Shown: piece by piece, positions 51,701 to 64,000 of the stretch
Layout: every line of letters starts with the position of its first letter
Numbering within the stretch: position 1 is the first letter of the stretch
Origin: Camarhynchus parvulus
Taxonomy: Eukaryota > Chordata > Aves > Passeriformes > Thraupidae
Assembly: GCF_901933205.1 (NCBI RefSeq)
Contig: NC_044572.1
Location: forward strand, 29,722,501-29,786,500
Direction of reading: 5' to 3'
DNA length: 64,000 nucleotides
The notes under the pieces: generated by a model
Databases searched by the model: none
Told to the model about the DNA's origin: nothing
The model's input: only the letters and a program-made list of their open reading frames with translations
Program-made: the position numbers and the translations under genes

Positions 51701-53716
51701 AGGAACCTAAAAAAGGTGTGCTGTGACCTACCTTTTAGAAATAGTTTTAGATGAGCTAAGAAAATGCTCCTGGAACATTTGAGCATTGAAAACAAAAGAT
51801 CATACTGAGTCCAGATCAGCAGAACCTTTTTACACCTTGAGCTAAAAGATTTTAAGGGCACACAAAGGCACCATTGAAGGCAGAGCTGAACAATACAGCA
51901 AGGAGAGGGTTTGCTGACAGTGCACTGCACAGTGGGTACAAGATGGTGCAGCTCCTTTCCCTTCCCTAGGCAGCACATCTTTTATTCAGCATTTAACAAG
52001 ACCATCGCTGTGTCATGGCTGCATTTCTGGGCAATGCCATTCTGACACCACCTCAGGGTAGAAATGCTTTAACTGTAGCACAAATGTACCTTACAATAAT
52101 GGAAAATCTTTTTGCAAGATGGAGAGTAATGCACTCCAAACAGAGGAGTTCTGGTGGCCCCAAGCTGATATCTGCCAGAGCAGCCAGAAAGATGAATTCA
52201 CAACGGCAACAGTATTTTACAATAATTTACATGAAAAGCCCCCATAATAACAGAACTGGAGGTTACTTTGAAAACAGACAAGATTCCTTTTTTTCCTAGC
52301 ACTAAGGTTACTGAAATATTTTGTGTAAGAATTTTATTGAAACTACATGTTTCTTGGAGAAAAAAAAATCCAGTTTTATCGCTTCCTTTTTCCTCCATTG
52401 TCGTTTGGAGGAATCTCTTCTTCCTCAGGAGGCTCTATGCAAATGGTAGAGTTACTACATAAACAGAGGATACAGAAGGAATATTAATTTTCCTTCTGAT
52501 ATATCTCACTGGCCAAAGTAGTGGAGAGCTTTCCCCCACTGCTTTCACTGGGACAGATTTGTAGGTGCACGAATACAAAAACCAATGGATGTGTGTTACC
52601 TTTGTAGTGTAAGAGGGCTGAGGACCATTTTGAAAGGTGGTTAGGGCCACAATATTTGTTGTTCAGCAGCATCTTGGAGCCATGGAGTCTCTCTCTCCAT
52701 GACTCAGCTCCTCCCAGGTATGTGCCTTGGCTGTCCTCCCACTCTGCAGCAATACCTGGTCATGCACCAGCCCCAGCAAGATGTCCCTGCTTATCCATGA
52801 GGTACAACCATGGGGACAAAGGCTGTGAGTGTGCCAAGGCATGTCACATGCTGTCTGCACAACTCAGGAGCCTCTTGGAGGATAGGGATATGGGGAAGAG
52901 GGATACTGCAGAATGCAGTAGCCTCACATTTTCCACAGGCTGAGTGTTTCTGTATAACAAAGGCTCAGGTGCCTCATACACGTGGCTCCAAGATCAGAGC
53001 CTCCTGAGAAGGTACTCCTCCCTCTACCTTCTTTTATCTCAAAAAATATAAAAGGATTATTAACTAGCAGTGGATGTTGCTATGCAAGGGAATTTCAAAT
53101 ACTTACAAGATCTCTATGACACAGACCAGGGTGGCCCAGCCCAGAGCTGTCTGGGAAAAACCCCTGTGGATGGCATTGCAAGGAGATGTGGAAGGGCCAT
53201 TGGACACCAACAGGAAGTACCTTTGTATGCATTTTCAAGTAGCCTGAGACAAAGCAGCCAAAACTATTTACTGCTTTTGCCTCCATGTTAAGGGCACGGA
53301 GTGGGAGGCTGGAGGCATGAAATGTCTGGTGCATGTGATGCCTCAGAGGAGCCAAGAGTTGTTACCATCTCCGTGGCCTAGGCAGCAGAGGGATATTCTG
53401 GGAACCAGCTATAATGGCTCATGTGGTTGAGCTATTTAGACTTTGGAGCAGTGAGGTTTTCTTGATTCCCAGTGTTTTAATCCAAATTTGCAGGTCTTTA
53501 CAACAGTGACCTATAGATCTCTGCCAAAACTAATGCAATCCCTTCTGCTTTCAGGCAACAGAGTATTTTGGCAATTCCCTACTACAATCTTCCTCTTTAT
53601 TATAGGAGTAATTGTCCTGACCTAGCAACTCTGATGCTTTTTTAATTTACCCAAGTTTTGCGTACTTGAATGCAAACTCAGGCACAGAGATATAAACTAC
53701 GAAGGCTCTTGCATTT
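45777..53716. other. Intergenic DNA, no gene seen
   Basis: No exon recognised. The GC-richer patches at 47630-48010 and 48500-48680 have short overlapping open frames without known motifs. An A run lies at about 46288-46298. Confidence 0.5.
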
Positions 53717-53749
53717 TTTTTTTTCAAACATCACATGTTTGAAAAAAAA
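53717..53749. repeat. Perfect inverted repeat, 15-bp stem, 3-base loop
   Basis: TTTTTTTTCAAACAT at 53717-53731, loop CAC, then ATGTTTGAAAAAAAA at 53735-53749. Every base of the stem pairs. It could form a cruciform in DNA or a tight hairpin in RNA. No gene lies nearby. Confidence 0.9.
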
Positions 53750-56700
53750 CTACATCCAAAAACTCTAATTTGCAGGACTCCTTGTGTGAGAACATGGCCT
53801 TGGACATTTTTGCCTCAGGTCTCTTGTGGTATATTTGATTCCTCACTGTGTTCACAATGACAGAGCCCTTTCAAGATTCAGTCTGAACTGGTGAATTTTT
53901 TGCCTGTAATATTCCAGTTTCTTTGAAAGGCTGACTTCAGGGACTTGCCATAGACTAACAAGGTGAGTATTTCTCCTCAGTTCCTAGGAATTTTTAACAG
54001 GGTCCCCTCATGTCTCAGCCACAAAACTGAGCCACAAAACTGATCAGATTCAAGTATGGAAGAACTCCTTTTCCAGGTTATGTGATCAAACCCACATCTC
54101 AACAGTCACAAAGGAGCCCAGGGACATGATGCAGGCAGGAGAACCCCATAACCCAGTCAGGGAAAGGGACATGGCTGGTCCCCAGACCACTCTTTGACTG
54201 CTGGAGACACTCCTAGGGGATGTGTTACAGGAGGCAGGGGAACAGTACTTTGGGATCATTCAATGTTTACTGTGGGGGGTTTAGGGGAGGGAAAGAGAGG
54301 GATAAAGGCAGGCTGGGAAGAAATGTCTGGGAAAATAGAGTCAAGGCTGTTTTTAGGCAAACAGGCTGATGGTCATTGGCTTTTCTGGCCATCCCCTGTT
54401 TGTGACCCGCTCATTCTGTCCTACCTTCTTATTAACTCGACCATCTTTCCTTTTGAGGGGACTGCCTGCTGTGTGCATGTGTGTTGGGAGATCTGCATGA
54501 CAGTGGCTGGAGCTGGGCCATGGTCAAGTGAACCACATGACTGTGGTGCCACCAGTCACCATAGTGAAAGTGTACAGTGTTTAATAACTAACAGATATCC
54601 AACTGGTCTTGCCAGAAGCTGAATAACTGTCTTGGGAGCCAGATATCAGCCTTTTTTCCCCACCATCTTCTTTTAAAAGTCATTCTCACATGGAGTACAG
54701 CACGCACCTTGCTGCAGTATAATCTCATAACCAGCTCCTTATTAATTAAAATCTGTTGAAAACTTCATTTGACAAACAGTGTTGTAATAAAAAGCCGCCT
54801 TTGGAGTCTTTCTGACTCTTCCCTGTTTTGAAGGCACCTGCTGCTAGCAAATGAAATGTGAAACCTCTCTTTGACACTTTTCCTGATGTCTACACTGTTT
54901 AAGTGTTTCAGCTGTCTTCCCAGCATTTTCACTGCCTGTTTGGTCCTAGCAATAGGTGTTGATCAGCCATCGGTTGAACCCTAAGTGTGACAGTTGATGC
55001 ACACACAGCGATAAACATTGCTTAACTTCTGCATGAGACAAACAGCATTTCTAACTGGCTTGCACAAAATCTTTTTAAGAATGTACGTCCTCAGAAAGTG
55101 CCTTTTCTTGCATACAAGCTTTTCTTGGTGGAGCAGGTCCAGGATAAAGCACATAATTAAAACTTGTCAAACTTCAATCACTTCAGGGCAAATAATCCAG
55201 ATAAGTATTTTGGTTTTACAAGTGGGTAAGTGGGTAAATTTGGTATTTCCTGTGACATAATCCAAATTTATGGCAGCAGACTTATTTGTATGCCAGATCA
55301 TGTACAGGGTGCAGTCAGTTTGGTGCCACAGCTTTTCTTGAAGATGATTCATATCAGACTTATAAACATAACACATTATCACATCAAACGATGTCTAATA
55401 TCTATTCTTGGAAATGAACAAGAGTGATGAGATAAGGACTGTAACAGAACATCATGGTTTTCAGGAAATTAGTTCTTTTTCACTTTAAGTCAAAAGCTGT
55501 ATTTCTTTAGGCCTATATATATATGTCTCCAAAGATCTCTCAGAAATTATTCTCATATGGTTTCACATTTAATGTGATTGTTTGAAGAAATATCCTGTGG
55601 TATTGACCTGTCATACCTGAATGGAAAAACTAAAAAGACTTAACTGCAGAAAACTTTTATCTAAGAAAGGTACATCATAGGTAGATCCCATAACAGTCAT
55701 GTGTGGGAGTTAAAATAGAGACAGACCTGAAAAGAGAACTGTACCTTGTGGAGTTAAACTCAAGCCAAGCATAACCTTGATTCAATAGAATTGACTCATT
55801 TCGAGGCAGACATGGGTTATGCAAATAATCCTGGCCAACAGAATTTCTGAAACTATCATACTCCATCTAACTCATGATAAGTCAGCATTGAGAGAGGGAA
55901 ATTGCTTTCATTTATTTTAACTATTAGCTGATGCACTGCTATTCATATGGGACTTCATCCTCACCAGAGTGTCCTCAACTTGTTACATGCACAGAACCTC
56001 TCTTGGAAGACCACTGTTAGCATTTCATTTGCTGTTCAGCACGTGAAGCAATCTTTGGCACTCTACAGTGTGCAATGTTTTCATGGAAGAGGAAATTACT
56101 TACATTATCAGATTTCTGTTGTTGTTCATTAAGTGGTCCCATAGGAAGGGCCCAAATACAGGTTAAAGTTATCTGTATTTTTTCCATATTTCCTAGTACG
56201 TGACTTTGTTATATTTGTAATATTTTGAGGTGATCGTTCCTATTGAGTGTACCTGGGGGCACTGGGTTCCAGCAGATATCCTTTCTCAGGCTGCATCTAA
56301 GACAACTCCAACTATGTCCAAATTAACTTTTACTGTACAATATACAGCTGGGTACAACTCACCTGTAATGTCAAACTATAAGCCTGAACAACTGATTCTT
56401 GTGATTGAGAGAAAATTGTTACTGAGGTTGGTGCAATAGCAATTTATTGTGCAAATTATTTTCTAGATGTGCACCACAGATATGAACGCTTTGCAAAACA
56501 AGAGGAGTCAAAAGTGGTTGAAATCTGTGTAGTGTTGGCTTGGTGGTTCATTTTCATGGAAGGGCTGAGAACTTGGTGAAGATTGCACTTTGTGGTTCTA
56601 ACCTTCCACGAATAAGAACCTGTCTTGCTAGAATGGCATCTTTATTATTTCCTGTTATATTATTCCCATCCAAATCTTTTTTTTTCCCTCTGCACGTCTG

Positions 56701-59700
56701 AGCCATGCAACTAAAGTGGCAATCAAGGAAGAAGCTGAAACTATTCTTCAGGCTTTCCACACTAATGTGTTACTCTCAGAATTTATAGTAAAAAATGAAT
56801 CCCAGCCCTGCAAATTGTTACCTTTCTTTTTTCAGATATTTAAAAAATATTACTGAATCTTCTGTTTAGATAGTGGATGTCATCCATTGAAAAGCAGGAA
56901 AAACTCCAGTGTAGAGTGCTTGCTCAGTCTCCAATTCCTCCTTCAGAGCTCTCACAAAGTATGCTGCCTTTTGTTTAAAGGCATAAATTGGGGTTTTGTC
57001 TCCATAAAGACTTCATTGGAGTAAAGGCTTAATCTGAGGACTTTAGTCCTAAAATTAGAAGCATCTGTTCTGATGCAGAGGTAACATGATTATTGAAGCA
57101 AACTTTGATGACCAAAATTTTCAAGACTGAAATAAAATTAAACAAATTTGGTTTACTGCCCAGGGTATAGCTAAGCAATCAGATTTCAAATGATTGGTCT
57201 CAACCTTTATTTAGCTTAAAAAACTGGGGGGATTTAAAGGTAAACAGCTTTAAACTAAAATATAAGTTTACACTATTGATCATTACAAATGAATTGAGTA
57301 AATACAAAAGATTTTGGTATGTGAAGTTGTGCTAAATATTATAGTATTTTTTTGAAGTTCAGGGTTATGAGTGCTTCAAGTTCCTATATTATATAGCTCA
57401 GAAAAGGCAGAAACAATCAGGTTAGTCTCCTCAGTACTACATCTTGAACAATATGTGATGTATTTCTGTATCAAAAGAATTTTCAGAATAAGTTCTTAAA
57501 CATTTTCGTACCATCAATATTTGAGTCATAAATATATATTTTAATTAGTAATATATTTTATTATGACAGTGTATTTAGATTGGTCCTTGTTATATCAGCT
57601 CTTTGGCTGTCTCTCTAGTAAGCAAGGATGGAAAACAGTCCAAAAATATGTTAAAGGACAAATATTAAGAACAGACACAATACACTATTACAGTTGGGCA
57701 GTGTGTTATAAGATGTAGTGGCAATGAGATTTTGGGTGAAACAGAAACCAGTCTGTACCATGAGAGATGTCTGTGGTTAATATGATGAAGATAATCTCTT
57801 TTGGAGAAAAAATATTAGTACTAGTGCCAGTGAAGACAGGGCAGGATTTTAGAATTGTGGCTGGAGAGTACTGTTCAGAGTGGATTCTTTCTGGGAGGTT
57901 TCAAATATGTGGATAGAGGCAGTGATTCTTGCAGATGAACTTTCACTGAAACTATTTTTAATTCTCTAAAACTGTTCTGTAGTTGCTTGTGAGAGGGGTG
58001 TCTCCAGATGCTTGTCAGAACATCCCAAGTGGTTTTCTCCCTGGTTTTGCCAATCAAAAATTATGAGTTTAGATCTGGTTTTATCTGCCCTTTTTAAATG
58101 TACAGGTCCTGAATGAAGTTCAGTCTGTTGTCTCTGAAGTGGTGAGCCAGGGTACTCGTGGTGCTCGCTATCATGTGTTTTACATGTTTGCAGCATTTAA
58201 ATATTTGTTCCTTTAGTCTCTGCCCTAAAGATATTTCCCACCAAAATCAGGACTCTCTTAGTCAAGCTGGGATGGGCGGTGGCCATGGGTTAATAACTAT
58301 GTAAAATTTGATTCATTTCTTATTAGACAATATGTCAGATTAGATGACTAAGTGCATTATCCCCACAATTTTGTGAATTGTTTTAATAACAAAGAGCAAT
58401 ATTGTTGGTGGAACTGTGAGAAAGGATCTGGGAAATAGAATTGTTTCTATATAATTCAGTGCACACTACCAGTCCCAGCAAACAGAAAATGTAAATCTGA
58501 TGCACGCCCACTGCATAGCCCAGAGGTTTATCCTTGACAAAGCCCAGTCCCATTTCATATATATACACATCTAGAGTTCCTCCTGACTCCAGACACCAGT
58601 CCTGATGAATCTTTGGCTCATTGCTAGTGCTAAGTCCAGCTAATGCTAGTCAGTGCTAGTCATTGCTGGGTTTCTGCATGTGGGTACTCTCCCTCTATTG
58701 TGTTATAGGTCCAAGCCATACCTGTTCCCTGTGGGAACACACCTAGGGTGTCCAGATAATTTGGCACTTAGTGAGAGGTGCTCACCATCATGGTGCTGTT
58801 CAGACTGCAAGAGCTGGATGTGCTGGGTGTGCCCCCATCCTGCCTTGCTGAGGAGGAAGCTCAACTTCTGCATGGCACAGGAGTTTGCAGGCACAGAGGT
58901 GGGAGCAGGAGCCGTCAGAGGATGGGTCAAGAGGTTAATGGTCTGGATGGCCCAGAGGTCAGGGCTCAGCCTGACTAGCCTAGGAACAAGCCCATCTTAA
59001 CTGGTAAACAGAGTTCCCTCCACTGTCACATTTATTTATATTTGGGCAAATTCTGCCAAGCATTCTAAACTAGCATTTTATACTTGCCTCTGGGAAGATG
59101 TTGAAAGCTTTCAGCTCCCATTAAACTCATGCTTTGCATAGGTATGGGTAAACCTTTAGTGCACTTTTCACTTCTCCAGTCTCAAGACAACAGGGAATAA
59201 ATTTTATCTGTTCTATAAAAGCGTGGTTTCTTCTTATGCCCTGTGTAGGTTCTGGGACCTGGGTGTGATGCACAGTGGCAGGTGTGGGTGAGAGCGTCAG
59301 ACTCCCTGCTCTGCACCTTGGTTTCCTTGAGGAATAAGCTCTGATAGAGTGGCCAGACCCAGGCATCATGCCTGAGGCAACAGGGATTGGGACTGCAAAG
59401 GACAAGACCACCCGTGCCTGCTCACCCAACAGTCCAATTCTGGCACTTTACAGCCGACTGGCACAATAATTGCATTGTCCAGCCCCTCCTTTGTCCCCAC
59501 GTGTGACCAACATGCTCTTCCTGAGTCCTGGAGATAACTTCACAGTTTAACCTACTTTACTGCAGCTTTCTGCAGCAGGCACTGAAATTCATATCCACTC
59601 TTCACATCTTGTACTCCCAGCAATTCCCCCACAGTTGCTGGCTTAGGGCAACAAGTCTACAGAATTTGTGTAGCTGTGTTCTGGTATAGCCAGCATAAAT

Positions 59701-62700
59701 TGCTGTTTCCCCATCAGTGGACATGCTTGGACATGAAAGTATTAAATAAATCTATGAGAGAAAAACTTTGAGAATGCTGTTTGTGTCTTTTGCATTAATC
59801 ATCATTACCACCCACACTTTTAAAAATATTCCAGAAAATTCTGTGTCAGATAACACCATATGTGATTAAGATATAAATTCCTTAGCTTTGAGCATAAATT
59901 AAGAGCAATTTATTTACAAAATATTATGATTTCCAGTTATAATTTAATTGCCAATCATGATTTAATAAATTATTTTGTCACCATAAAATAGTAGTAAGAC
60001 AAGAACAAGAGAAATGTTTTTTCTTTAACTGCAAAATTTATTATTCCAGAAAGTTTTTAAGCATAGAAGAGAAAATTTTGTTATCTTAAGTGCTCTTGAA
60101 AGACAATTTTTGCACATGTGTAAAACAGGGCAGAGTGTAGTGACAGATTGGATTATTTTGATGAAAAGTCTCACAGATTGCCAACACAGTGATAAATGTT
60201 CTGTGCTACTGAACTGATTATTTGCCTTTTGCCTTTTGTTTTCTCTTCTCTTTTTTCTACTTGGACTATTATTCTATTTAACTGGCATTTGGAATGAAAC
60301 AAAAAAAGTAGATAATTTAAAAAGGAGATTAAAAATTACTGTCCAATTGAAAATTGTTTCTGTCTGATTCTTTTGGATGGGTTCCAAAAGAATCCATCCA
60401 ACAACTTAGATCTAAATAGTATTTGAAACTATATCAACCAGATTTTAAAATTCACAGCTAGTTACAAAGTTCCCAGGTAAGTGAACATATCTTTTAATTC
60501 AAAACAAAGGCAAAGTATTTAACTGACTTGCCTAACCTCATAAACCCTAAGGAAGTCTGTGCTGCACCTCTCTGAGGATTATATTATATTGTTCCATATA
60601 CTGGGTACACTCTTGCAGCTCTCTCTGGGGAGATGCATCGTTCCTGTATCCCCCAACAGGGAAGAAGGAAAGCTAATCCTTTGAAGGGGAGCTCTAATTA
60701 CAAATCCTACATCCTACCAAGAGCATAGACTAAAGAGAAATTTCATGTGCTGACTTTCTTTTTCCTTGGCTCTGCAGTAATGCAGTTTAATGATATTCCC
60801 CACTCCCTCAGTTAGCTTTTTACAATAGTGTATAAAATGAGAAATTAGACAAAACTGAAAGTCACATGTGACAAGAAAGAATTTAACATCCAACAGTTGC
60901 ATGTTTTAGGTGTTTTCCCCTCTCCTGTGAGCGACAAATCAATTGTGTGCAACAGGTTTACACTCTGTTAACTTTTGTGTCTATAAATGACATCAAGATA
61001 ATATTTTTGAATCATGTAAGACATAAGGAATCTAATTCTCCATTTGAGATCTTTTTCAGAGGTGAAGGTAGGGAGTGATATTTTTTCTGATTCTTGTAAG
61101 AGACATTTTCCTTTCTCCAGACATAGCTTCTTTCTTTTCTGCTTGTTCAGCTGATGTGTATCTTATAGATTTTTGATGAAGTATCTATTCAAATAGGAAG
61201 TGTTTTGCATAGGCTTTGTTTTATAGCTTTGTATTTGTGCCCTTTAATTTTTGACTTATTGAAATTTCTTGGAGTACATAGCTGCCTGCAAGCAGATACA
61301 CTATCTTGTCCAACCACACAGTGCTTTCACAAGAAATGCTTTAAAGCTGTTTATGCAATATCCTTGCATGCTATCACTTAGTTATCTTATCTTTTGATGT
61401 GTATTAATAAGAAGACGCTGAGTAAATAATTTCACCCCCTTGAAGTGCCTGACTTATTTCCATTCTGCAGCTGGAAATCACCAGAGCATAGAAAACAAGC
61501 ACTTCAATTACAGTGTAGCAGTACTTAAAATATAAATCTGTGTGAGCAAGAAATGTATTTCCTCCATACTCCTGGTGCAGTTGAGGTTGTAGGGTGCTCT
61601 CAGAGTGCCAGCAGCATTGTGCTGGCTAGATACACATTGTGGTGTGCAGAGGACATACCCATCCCCACAGGCCCACACTCTCTTTATTTTTTAGGGCAAT
61701 GAGCAAAGAAAGCAAAATTCAGCAGTGCTCTTCTAGGGTAAATAAAAAACTTGAGTTTAATAGGAGCAACACTACTAAACCAGGAAGTAAGTTTTAAATG
61801 TATATTCTGGTTATAAGTTGCAATAGGTGAATTTTTCTTGCATCTGCACAGCTGTTAAGATTTTTGTTTTAGAGGTTTTGTTTAGAGGCATGTTTGTTAC
61901 AGCTTAAGAAGTGGAAGTAAACCTATTACAGCAGCCTGATCTGGCCTCCTTTGCTGTCCATGATAGGACTTTCATTGCCTTCAGTGGGAGCTGGATCATG
62001 CACTTAATGCCGTGGTCATTTGCCCTGAGAGGCTCACTTAAGAGCCCTTCAGTCACCTTTCTGGAAGCTTTCAAACTGTTGAGTCTAAGAGTTGGCAAGA
62101 GGTTTGAAACTGAAAAAAAATCCTGGCATCAGACACCTGGTAGCATCATTAATCACTGGTGGGGGAAAAAAAAAAGAGATCAGGGACACAGTGCCAAATC
62201 CTTGTTTGGCTCCAACCATTTTTATATAATGGATGTGCATAATACCTTATCAAAGCACAGAACTCAGATTTCTTTCAATATGCAGACATAAAATGCTTCA
62301 AGCACTAAGAAACAAATAGCAGCATGAGTTCTAAGTGCCAAATGATTTTTTTTTTTTGCTTCCTTCCATAGCAATTCTAAAACACATTGCAGGCAGTTGC
62401 TGTTATGTGAGGAACAGGTGTGCTTGGGCCAGAAAAGCATGTCTGCCTCTAGGATCTCTCTTTAGTGATAATTGCCACGGCATTACAGTTTTCTTCTGCA
62501 GTGACAGGAAATGAAATTCAAATTTTGCCTGTCTGCTTAGCCCACATAGATACTTAGCCAGAGATGGTAAGTACCATACTCTGCAATTATGCTAGCTGAG
62601 AGTCTATTATCCCTTCAAATCCATGGTCTGCACAGAAGGGAAATCTGAAAGGACCATTTCAGTCGTTTAGGGTGTATGTTTCTCTGGCACACTCATAATC

Positions 62701-63311
62701 TGACCAAAGCCATTATTTGGAAGTCAGTTGCATTCAATCATTTTGCCTGCTAATGAGGAGTTACTGAATCCTCCAAGCATTAATCCCATTTAGGAAAACA
62801 CAAAGGCAATCTGTACCTTGTATCAAGCAATTATGATTGCATTGAGCTTGAGGAATTCAGTTATTTGTTGGAGGTTGTTTTTCCCACAACAGGCCCTGTA
62901 AATAGAATTACCAAGCCTTTCAAATGTTAATTTGTTAGGAAAAATATAATGGCTAATAAAGACAATTAAGTTTGTATTGTAAATATTGGACTGCAGGACG
63001 AAAGCTGCCATAGCTGGTGAGGAAAGTGTGGCACAACTCTATGGAACTGCTCAGGCTGGAAATTGTCTTCTTAACTGGATAAAGAATATGTAGGTATTAA
63101 GATCAGCCACAAAAATATGTTTCATGGAAGATAAACATAATACAATGTCAAAGAAAATGTGGCCTGATATGAGCATTTTTTTCCTACAATGGCAGTTGAG
63201 CAGGGAATGCTGAAGATCTGAGCCTGCAAATTGAAAAACATGGACAGAACTTTGAGTCAGCATGCAGCTGGAAAAATACATCATGCAATGGATAAGCAGC
63301 TAGCTCACAGG
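53750..63311. other. Intergenic DNA, no gene seen
   Basis: No coding exon recognised. 54190-54650 has the feel of an old LTR or other repeat but I could not place it. 57525-57567 is an AT-rich imperfect palindrome bounded by GTCATAA and TTATGAC. 58600-58670 has short GCTAGT-type direct repeats. Confidence 0.5.
60366..60394. repeat. Perfect inverted repeat, 12-bp stem, 5-base loop
   Basis: GATTCTTTTGGA at 60366-60377, loop TGGGT, then TCCAAAAGAATC at 60383-60394. All 12 positions pair. No gene is adjacent. Confidence 0.9.
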
Positions 63312-64000
63312 TAGGGTGCCAAGAGTCACAGTAAATGTGGTTAAATCAGACTGGTGACTGGTCACTAGTGAGGTTCCATAGGGCTCCATTTTAGGTCCAG
63401 AGCCCTTCAAAATCTTCATAAAGGACTTGGATGCCAGACTGGAAGGTAAGTTTGCCAAAGACACTAATTTGGAAGGAGCCAGTGACTCCCTCAAAGGCAG
63501 AGAGGCCCTGCAGAGAGACCCCAACAAATTAGAGGGCTGGGCAATCACCAGCTAGTGATTTAACAACAACTAGTTCTGGATTCTGCACCTAGCATGGGGC
63601 AACCCTGGATGTATGGACAGACTAGGGAATGAGAGGCAGGAGAGCAGTGCCAGGGAAAGGTTCATGTGGGTCCTGGTGAGTTGAACATGAGCCAGCAGTG
63701 CCCTGGCAGCAAGGAGGCACAAGGGCGTCCTGGGGGCATCAGGCAAGGGAGGGGATTGTCCCATTGCTCGGCAATGGGGTGGCCTCACCTCAAATGATGT
63801 CTCCAGGTTTGTTTGGGTGCCACAATATAAGCAAGATATAAAATTATTAGAAAGGAAGGCCAAGGAAGGCCAAGAGGAAGGAAAGATGGTGAAGGGCCTT
63901 GAGGGGTAGCCATCTGGGGAGCAGCTGAGGTCACTTGGTCTGCTTAGCCTGGAGAAGAGGAGACTGAGGGAAGACCTTATTACAGTGTACAGCTTCCTCC
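63312..64000 (+). mobile_element. CR1 LINE, sense, running off the right edge
   Basis: The order of blocks follows the end of CR1 ORF2 and beyond. 'ggttccatagggctccattt' and 'cttcaaaatcttcataaagg' fit the reverse transcriptase end (the L-F-N-I-F-I-N-D-L type segment). Then come 'aagtttgccaaagacactaa', 'cctgcagagagaccccaaca', 'gaacatgagccagcagtgcc', a gap, and at 63901 'gaggggtagccatctgggga' followed by 'gcttagcctggagaagagga' and 'aagaccttattacagtgtac'. Stops and small deletions break the frame. The 3' end lies outside the window. Confidence 0.88.

Noticed and set aside
54194..54622. 142-codon plus-strand open frame
   Set aside because: No recognisable motif; probably chance or part of an unassigned repeat.

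Overview
This is vertebrate nuclear DNA, most likely from a bird. It is AT-rich and gene-poor, and its genes are split by GT-AG introns. It holds several CR1 LINE fragments with the 3' end typical of birds, plus two LTR remnants of kinds common in bird genomes. A passerine or other neoavian is my best guess, but nothing here fixes the species. Everything below comes from reading the sequence; no database was searched.

The only protein-coding gene I can support is AGR3 (anterior gradient 3), on the minus strand from about 15.9 kb to at least 22.8 kb. AGR3 is a protein of the endoplasmic reticulum in the protein disulfide isomerase family. All seven coding exons can be placed to the base. They join in frame into a 165-residue protein with a signal peptide, a thioredoxin fold and a C-terminal QTEL retrieval signal. 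The most notable feature is the active site: it reads C-Q-Y-C, whereas human AGR3, as I recall it, has C-Q-Y-S. The non-coding first exon was not fixed; two candidate splice donors are given (23424 and 24479).

Layout. 1-15.9 kb: DNA downstream of AGR3, with a CR1 tail (275-370), a compound tetranucleotide repeat (4463-4680), an antisense CR1 tail (8741-8875) and an internally deleted CR1 (13870-14525). 15.9-22.8 kb: AGR3. 22.8-24.7 kb: possible AGR3 first exon or promoter. 24.7-64 kb: a stretch with no recognisable coding exon, broken by an antisense CR1 (33005-33738), a sense CR1 (34895-35300), a degraded antisense LTR (39986-40550), a 350-bp CTTT repeat (43505-43854), a solo LTR with a TATA box and an internal hexanucleotide array (45094-45776), two perfect hairpins (53717-53749 and 60366-60394) and a CR1 that runs off the right edge (63312-64000).

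In mammals AGR2 lies downstream of AGR3 on the same strand and AHR lies well upstream. I found no AGR2 or AHR exon here, so the flanks are probably the intergenic DNA on either side of AGR3. I see no tRNA, rRNA or CRISPR array.
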